From assembly GCA_020054205.1 (NCBI GenBank), contig JAGVLS010000017.1, positions 51,607-115,606 on the forward strand: a stretch of 64,000 nucleotides of DNA, given 5' to 3'. The stretch's first letter is position 1; every line of letters begins with the position of its first letter. Source of the DNA: Candidatus Obscuribacterales bacterium. Lineage in GTDB: Bacteria; Cyanobacteriota; Vampirovibrionia; Obscuribacterales; Obscuribacteraceae. Position numbers and translations under genes: made by a program. The notes under the pieces were generated by a model, which worked only from the letters and a program-made list of their open reading frames with translations, made no database searches and had not been told where the DNA came from. Shown here piece by piece: positions 59,740 through 64,000 of the stretch.

Positions 59740-61596
59740 ATGGCAATTGAAACAAAAAAAGAATTATTTTCAATTGATAATGGCTATAGAAAAATGATTG
59801 CTGTGCTTTTTTTAGTCATATTTTCAATGTCCTTATTAATGGCACGCCTTTTTTGGTTACAAGTTACACAACAAGATTTTTACAAAGGACAAGCTGTTGA
59901 AAATTCCACCCGTGTAACATTTTTAAGAGCACCGCGAGGAATCATCTATGATCGCCATGGCAATCTATTGGCTACAAATAAACAAACATTATCAATGGTG
60001 GCCATTCCTAGGCAATTAGATGATATTGATAGTTTGGCTGTACGATTAATGCCGATACTGGGTTTGGATTTTGAAAAAATTAGAGAAAGGCTTGAACAGA
60101 TTGGTGAGTCTGATTCTGTCTTGCCAGTTGTAATTGAAAGAGATCTTGATTTAAATACAGTTAGTCGTTTTTTTGAAAGAAAATTGTTTTTGCCTGGAAT
60201 TGAAATTTTACCTGATATTAGCCGCAGTTATCCGCAAGCAGAATTAGCTGCACATGTACTTGGTTATACAGGACAAATTACGGAAGGGCAGTTAAAGCGT
60301 CGTCCAGAAAGACGGATGGGAGACGTTGTTGGACAAGATGGAATTGAAAAAATTTATGATGTACAGCTAAGAGGAGTCGATGGAGAACAAAGAGTTCGTG
60401 TGAACGCATCCGGCCAAACATTTTCTGCTGAGACAGCTAAACCAGTGATAACAGCACGTCCCCAAGCCGGCATGCCTATGATTTTATCCATTGATTTAGA
60501 TTTACAAAAAGCTGCATATGACGCGTTAGGTACAAGAAGTGGTGCTGTCGTAGCTTGTGATCCTCAAACCGGTGAAGTACTGTGCTTAGTATCACGTCCA
60601 AGTTTTGATCCAAATGTTTTCACAAAGCGCATCACACCTGCTGTCTGGAAACGTTTAAATGCTCCCGATCATCCCCTTTATAATCGTGCTCTATCTGGTT
60701 TTCCACCAGGTTCAATTTGGAAAGCAATTACACTTATTGCCGCCCTTGAAAGTAAAGTTGTAAAACCAGATACAAAATTACATGTGTCCGGGGGTATTTC
60801 TTTAGGTGGCTTTTTCTTTGGTGATTGGACAAGTTCATCTGGTTTATTTGATCTAGTTAAATGTTTGGCTTGGTCACGAGACTCAGCGTTTTATCAAATG
60901 GGTTTAAAGCTTACTCCCGAACAAATTAAAGACTGGGGGGTAAAATTTGGTGCTGGTCGTCCCACGGGTGTTGAATTACCTCATGAAGGCATGGGTCTAG
61001 TGCCAGATAGCGCCTGGAAAGAACGTGTTTATCATGAAAAATGGTATCCCGGTAATACTTTGCATATGTCCATCGGGCAAACATTTTGCCAAGTCACACC
61101 TGCTCAAGCAGCAAGAATTTTTTCTGGTATTGGCATGAAAGGCAAAGTACCTAATCTACATTTTGCAATTAAAATAGGGCAAAGGCAAATTCCACCACCT
61201 AGACAAGAAACAGTAAAAGTTAAACCTGAATATTTGGATGTAGTTTTAAAAGGGTTAAAAGCAGTAGTAGCGAGCGGCACTGGTGGAGCGACACGGCTTG
61301 GAAAAATTGAAGTAGCAGGCAAAACCGGATCTGCAGAAGCACCACCAGCTGGTAGCAAAACACATGCTTGGTTTGCCTGTTATGCACCAGCTGATAATCC
61401 AAGAATTGCTATTTGTGCTTTCGTAGAGCATGGTGGGCATGGTGGCTCTACTGCTGCTCCTATTGCCCGAGCTGTACTAGAGAAATTTTTTGCTATTCGA
61501 ACAGCTAGTGCTACTCAAATAACAACTAAGAAAAGTACAATTTCAAAAAGAAATGAAAAGCCAAAAAATGCCAGCCAAAAGCGATTAAACCAATAA
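59740..61596 (+). CDS. mrdA: Penicillin-binding protein 2
   Basis: A 618-residue class B PBP, the transpeptidase of the elongation machinery. It has an N-terminal membrane anchor (about 17-40), the PBP dimerisation domain (about 60-230, APRGIIYDRHGNLLA), and the transpeptidase domain. Ser325 is the nucleophile (PPGSIWK), the second motif is SRD (near residue 380), and Lys528-Thr529-Gly530 is the third. The C-terminal tail is Lys/Ser-rich. It ends the mre operon. Confidence 0.94.
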   Translation: MAIETKKELFSIDNGYRKMIAVLFLVIFSMSLLMARLFWLQVTQQDFYKGQAVENSTRVTFLRAPRGIIYDRHGNLLATNKQTLSMVAIPRQLDDIDSLAVRLMPILGLDFEKIRERLEQIGESDSVLPVVIERDLDLNTVSRFFERKLFLPGIEILPDISRSYPQAELAAHVLGYTGQITEGQLKRRPERRMGDVVGQDGIEKIYDVQLRGVDGEQRVRVNASGQTFSAETAKPVITARPQAGMPMILSIDLDLQKAAYDALGTRSGAVVACDPQTGEVLCLVSRPSFDPNVFTKRITPAVWKRLNAPDHPLYNRALSGFPPGSIWKAITLIAALESKVVKPDTKLHVSGGISLGGFFFGDWTSSSGLFDLVKCLAWSRDSAFYQMGLKLTPEQIKDWGVKFGAGRPTGVELPHEGMGLVPDSAWKERVYHEKWYPGNTLHMSIGQTFCQVTPAQAARIFSGIGMKGKVPNLHFAIKIGQRQIPPPRQETVKVKPEYLDVVLKGLKAVVASGTGGATRLGKIEVAGKTGSAEAPPAGSKTHAWFACYAPADNPRIAICAFVEHGGHGGSTAAPIARAVLEKFFAIRTASATQITTKKSTISKRNEKPKNASQKRLNQ

Positions 61597-61666
61597 ATAA
61601 GTCGACAATAAGTTAATCAAATAGTAATTCTCCCACTCTTAATGGGGAAAACCGATGGCAAATTAA

Positions 61667-61695
61667 TTGTTATTCAATCATTCTCTCTTTATAGT
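61667..61695 (+). promoter_or_regulatory. Candidate promoter of the His/Pro-rich hydrolase gene
   Basis: TTGTTA (61667-61672) and TATAGT (61690-61695) are 17 bases apart, 23 bases before the ATG at 61719. Confidence 0.45.
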
Positions 61696-61718
61696 AATAC
61701 AAGTGCTTAGTTATCCAT

Positions 61719-62768
61719 TTGGAAATTAATATGGCAGAGAATTTTAGAGCAAATGCTTCAGACAATGACAGTCCAAATATGACAAGATCGGATGAAGCAA
61801 ATGGACAAAATCAAATAGAATACGAAAGACATACGTTTTTCTATATTAGCTCAGATGAATATCGAAAATTATTTGGTCAAGAGAACCCAGCTAATTATTG
61901 TCCAAACGACGGAAGCAGAATACCTGGAGCTAATGAAGCTCAAATGCACAGGCAAAGATGGCAAAACAATCATCCAACTATTCCTGGACATATGCCACAT
62001 GATGCAGATACATATCGTAGATATTGGTGGAACAATCATCCTGATGTAAGGCAACCTAGATATAGCCCGCTTGATGTAAGGCAACCTGGTTGCCACGATA
62101 GATATCCAAGTTATGCCCCAAGACAATATTATCCAAATGTGCCAATCATTGATATTCCTGGTACTCGAGGTATTAGCCCAGATGGCAGGGCATGGCCAAA
62201 TGGACATCCAAACGGTAATCCGCTTTGTCCACCCGATCATGAACGTTTTCATTATCATCCAGATGGACAGCCCTGGAATTCTCTGCGCAGAGACCTCAAT
62301 TATATTCCTCGAATTTCACCACAATCGTTAATTCCAGGATTAAGATCATCGATTAATTACAATCATAGAGAAAAAGAATGGTCTGACTTACAACACATAA
62401 TTGCACCAATGATTGGACAAAGCATTAATCGATATGACCGAACAGTTCCCGCATCGTTAGGATGTGCTAGTTTTGTTAGCATTGTTCTCAATAAGGCTTA
62501 TCATTTGCCAATACACGAAATAAACATAAATGGTCTAGAAAAACAGTTACCAAAATATGGCTTTAAAGCATATTCATTAAGTCAAATCATGCCTGGCGAC
62601 ATCATAATTGGTCATCGTAAACCTGGACATCATGGGCACGCTGGAATTTATCTCGGTGATGGTCAAATAGTTAATAATAGTAGCCACCAACAAAAAATTG
62701 TAAGGGGCAATTTAAGTCAGTTTCAAAATGTTGAATATCAGTCAGTTAAAGCTTACCGTAGAGTTTAG
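61719..62768 (+). CDS. NlpC/P60-like hydrolase with His/Pro/Asn-rich N-terminal region
   Basis: A 349-residue protein. Residues 1-215 are low-complexity and rich in Pro, His, Asn, Tyr and Arg, with repeated NNHP and DVRQP units. Residues about 240-349 form a compact hydrolase domain: the likely nucleophile Cys249 (LGCASFVS) and His307 (HGHAGIYLGDG), which match NlpC/P60 or CHAP cell-wall peptidases. MPGDIIIGHR is also typical. No signal peptide is visible, which is odd for a cell-wall enzyme. It follows the mre operon but has its own candidate promoter. Confidence 0.72.
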   Translation: MEINMAENFRANASDNDSPNMTRSDEANGQNQIEYERHTFFYISSDEYRKLFGQENPANYCPNDGSRIPGANEAQMHRQRWQNNHPTIPGHMPHDADTYRRYWWNNHPDVRQPRYSPLDVRQPGCHDRYPSYAPRQYYPNVPIIDIPGTRGISPDGRAWPNGHPNGNPLCPPDHERFHYHPDGQPWNSLRRDLNYIPRISPQSLIPGLRSSINYNHREKEWSDLQHIIAPMIGQSINRYDRTVPASLGCASFVSIVLNKAYHLPIHEININGLEKQLPKYGFKAYSLSQIMPGDIIIGHRKPGHHGHAGIYLGDGQIVNNSSHQQKIVRGNLSQFQNVEYQSVKAYRRV

Positions 62769-62817
62769 ATAATCTAATTCCTACATTATCATTTTGCCAA
62801 ATTACCATTAAAAGTGC

Positions 62818-62867
62818 TTGCATTATTAGCTCTAGATGGGTATATATAAGGTACGGTCCCGCACCGT
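62818..62867 (+). promoter_or_regulatory. Promoter and 5' hairpin of the last TPR gene
   Basis: TTGCAT (62818-62823) and TATATA (62841-62846) lie 17 bases apart. A small stem, ACGGT/ACCGT (62853-62867), would sit at the very 5' end of the transcript. Confidence 0.5.
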
Positions 62868-62900
62868 TTAATCTTCAGTTTGGCGTTTTGGCGGTTTTTA

Positions 62901-63830
62901 ATGTTATTAAAAAAGATATCAGCCATATTTGTGCTGACAATTACTACTATTGCTTTACCAACTGAACTTATGTGTGCCCAAGGAATTATGGAAACGGGTA
63001 GCCTATATGGTGGTGCCTCCAACTTAGCTGGACATGGGAATGCACTGAGAAAATCCTTCCAATCATTTGGCAATTATCGCCAAAAAATGCCGCAACAAAA
63101 AAACAGAAAACCACGCACTGTCAGTCGCGAAGAAGCTATAGCAAGAATGAAAGAAGCGAATCAGCTTTATGAACAAGCGCGAAAGCAAGAAAAGCTAGGT
63201 AATATCAGCAAAGCAGAAGAACTTTATTGGCAATCTTTATATATAAGACAAATAATTTGGGGAACGCAAGATCGAACTATTGTTGATCTTTATAATAAAA
63301 TAGCTGAGTTATTGACCAAGCAAAACAAGCTAAAAGATGCACAAAAGTTTTACAGAGAAGGTTTAGCATTACAAGCAAAGAGATATGGACCAGGAGCTGT
63401 AGAGCTTTTGCCACAACTAGAAAAAATGGTCCTTATTTGTATTAAACAAAACAATTTTTCGGAAGCCAATTCTTACTATAGGGAAATTTTAGTTCTACAA
63501 GAAAAAAAATACGGGGCAAATGCTCCTCAAACAATAGCTACTGTAAATAATTTAGTTAATTCGTATGTATCTGCTTCTCGCTATACAGAAGCAGAACAAT
63601 TACTAAATAGTCAAAAAGATAAGCTAGAAAAGGAAGCAGAACCAAACAAAGAACAGCTTCTCAATATTTTATCTTCACTAAGCCAAGTCTATAGAAAAAC
63701 AGAACGTACACAAGAAGCAGAACAGACTGAAATAAAAATCCAATCTATCATTGGCAATGATATTAAAAACAACAATGAACTAAGCAATACTAGCTCATCA
63801 ACCAACACACCAATGAATAATAACCAATAG
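62901..63830 (+). CDS. Secreted TPR-repeat protein (kinesin-light-chain type repeats)
   Basis: A 309-residue protein with a signal peptide (MLLKKISAIFVLTITTIAL, ending near CAQ) and longer TPR units of about 42 residues (ANQLYEQARKQEKLGNISKA, then AQKFYREGLALQAKRYGP) from residue 85 to 285. These resemble the kinesin-light-chain/TPR_12 type rather than the TPRs at 4-6 kb. The tail is Asn/Ser/Thr-rich. An in-frame TTG at 62880 adds seven residues, but ATG 62901 gives a cleaner signal peptide. The predicted role is an exported scaffold. Confidence 0.75.
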   Translation: MLLKKISAIFVLTITTIALPTELMCAQGIMETGSLYGGASNLAGHGNALRKSFQSFGNYRQKMPQQKNRKPRTVSREEAIARMKEANQLYEQARKQEKLGNISKAEELYWQSLYIRQIIWGTQDRTIVDLYNKIAELLTKQNKLKDAQKFYREGLALQAKRYGPGAVELLPQLEKMVLICIKQNNFSEANSYYREILVLQEKKYGANAPQTIATVNNLVNSYVSASRYTEAEQLLNSQKDKLEKEAEPNKEQLLNILSSLSQVYRKTERTQEAEQTEIKIQSIIGNDIKNNNELSNTSSSTNTPMNNNQ

Positions 63831-63901
63831 TAAGGAAAAACTCCAATTTAAGTTTTTGCATCCTCGACTCTAGCAGGTATCTTTTCCTGAGATGGAAAAA
63901 G

Positions 63902-63927
63902 GTCAGAAAAATTGAAATTTTTCTGAC
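63902..63927 (+). terminator. Long AT-rich hairpin after the TPR gene
   Basis: GTCAGAAAAATT, GA, AATTTTTCTGAC is a perfect 12-pair stem 70 bases past the stop. It could stop transcription in both directions. Confidence 0.45.
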
Positions 63928-63988
63928 TTCTGCCTTTGAATTTTGCGATAAAAGACCTGTCCGGCATTGCATTGTCAGAATTTTGTTT

Positions 63989-64000
63989 ATTTTTCTGACC
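63989..64000. repeat. Inverted copy of the hairpin arm at the window edge
   Basis: ATTTTTCTGACC at the window edge is the reverse complement of GGTCAGAAAAAT at 63901-63912. GTCAGAA also occurs at 63975-63981. Three related arms within 100 bases form an inverted-repeat cluster cut by the window end. Confidence 0.45.

Overview
This AT-rich window carries about 55 tightly packed protein genes, with no rRNA, tRNA, CRISPR array or insertion sequence that I can see. It reads as the chromosome of a Gram-negative-type (diderm), rod-forming bacterium. Evidence is the lipid A/LPS genes waaA and lpxK with a heptosyltransferase-like gene, a TolC-type channel, a secretin and mreBCD with PBP2. A cyanobacterial-style Hfq, a BtpA-family protein, many secreted TPR proteins and zinc-ribbon Ser/Thr kinases, with no photosynthesis genes, suggest a non-photosynthetic relative of Cyanobacteria (Vampirovibrionia/Melainabacteria, perhaps near Obscuribacterales). 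That assignment is inference from memory of these families and needs a marker-gene tree.

Layout. 1-16 kb: partial uvrA, a cysteine hydrolase, a DUF445 membrane protein, two secreted TPR proteins, ftsZ, a shortened asparaginase-like protein, an operon of H+-pyrophosphatase/TolC/lipoprotein, then amidase, murI and a family-4 uracil-DNA glycosylase. 16-23 kb: a Ser/Thr kinase, hemW, a secreted TPR protein, a secretin, and a small two-gene unit with a ribbon-helix-helix protein. 23-28 kb (minus strand): rpsB-tsf-pyrH-frr-glmS. 28-41 kb: HNH nuclease and priA, waaA-lpxK-glycosyltransferase, gyrB-pgsA opposite ribF-recF, and a second zinc-ribbon kinase.

41.6-51.9 kb is the most distinctive region: two divergent operons for breakdown of kynurenine. 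Leftward are 3-hydroxyanthranilate dioxygenase, kynureninase, kynurenine 3-monooxygenase, a kynurenine-formamidase-like protein and a BtpA-like TIM barrel. Rightward are a RidA-type deaminase, an aminomuconate-semialdehyde-type dehydrogenase, an SDR lacking the usual Tyr/Lys pair, a lysine 6-dehydrogenase-like enzyme and an M20 peptidase. Palindromes with embedded -10 boxes lie between them. Tryptophan dioxygenase and ACMS decarboxylase are absent from the window. The set suggests that tryptophan and lysine breakdown converge near 2-oxoadipate.

51.9-64 kb: a family-2 glycosyltransferase, ispF, a biotin carboxylase/biotinyl protein divergent from a 3-hydroxyacyl-CoA dehydrogenase, hfq, the mreB-mreC-mreD-mrdA cell-shape operon, an unusual His/Pro-rich NlpC/P60-like protein and a secreted TPR protein. 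The window ends in a cluster of inverted repeats.
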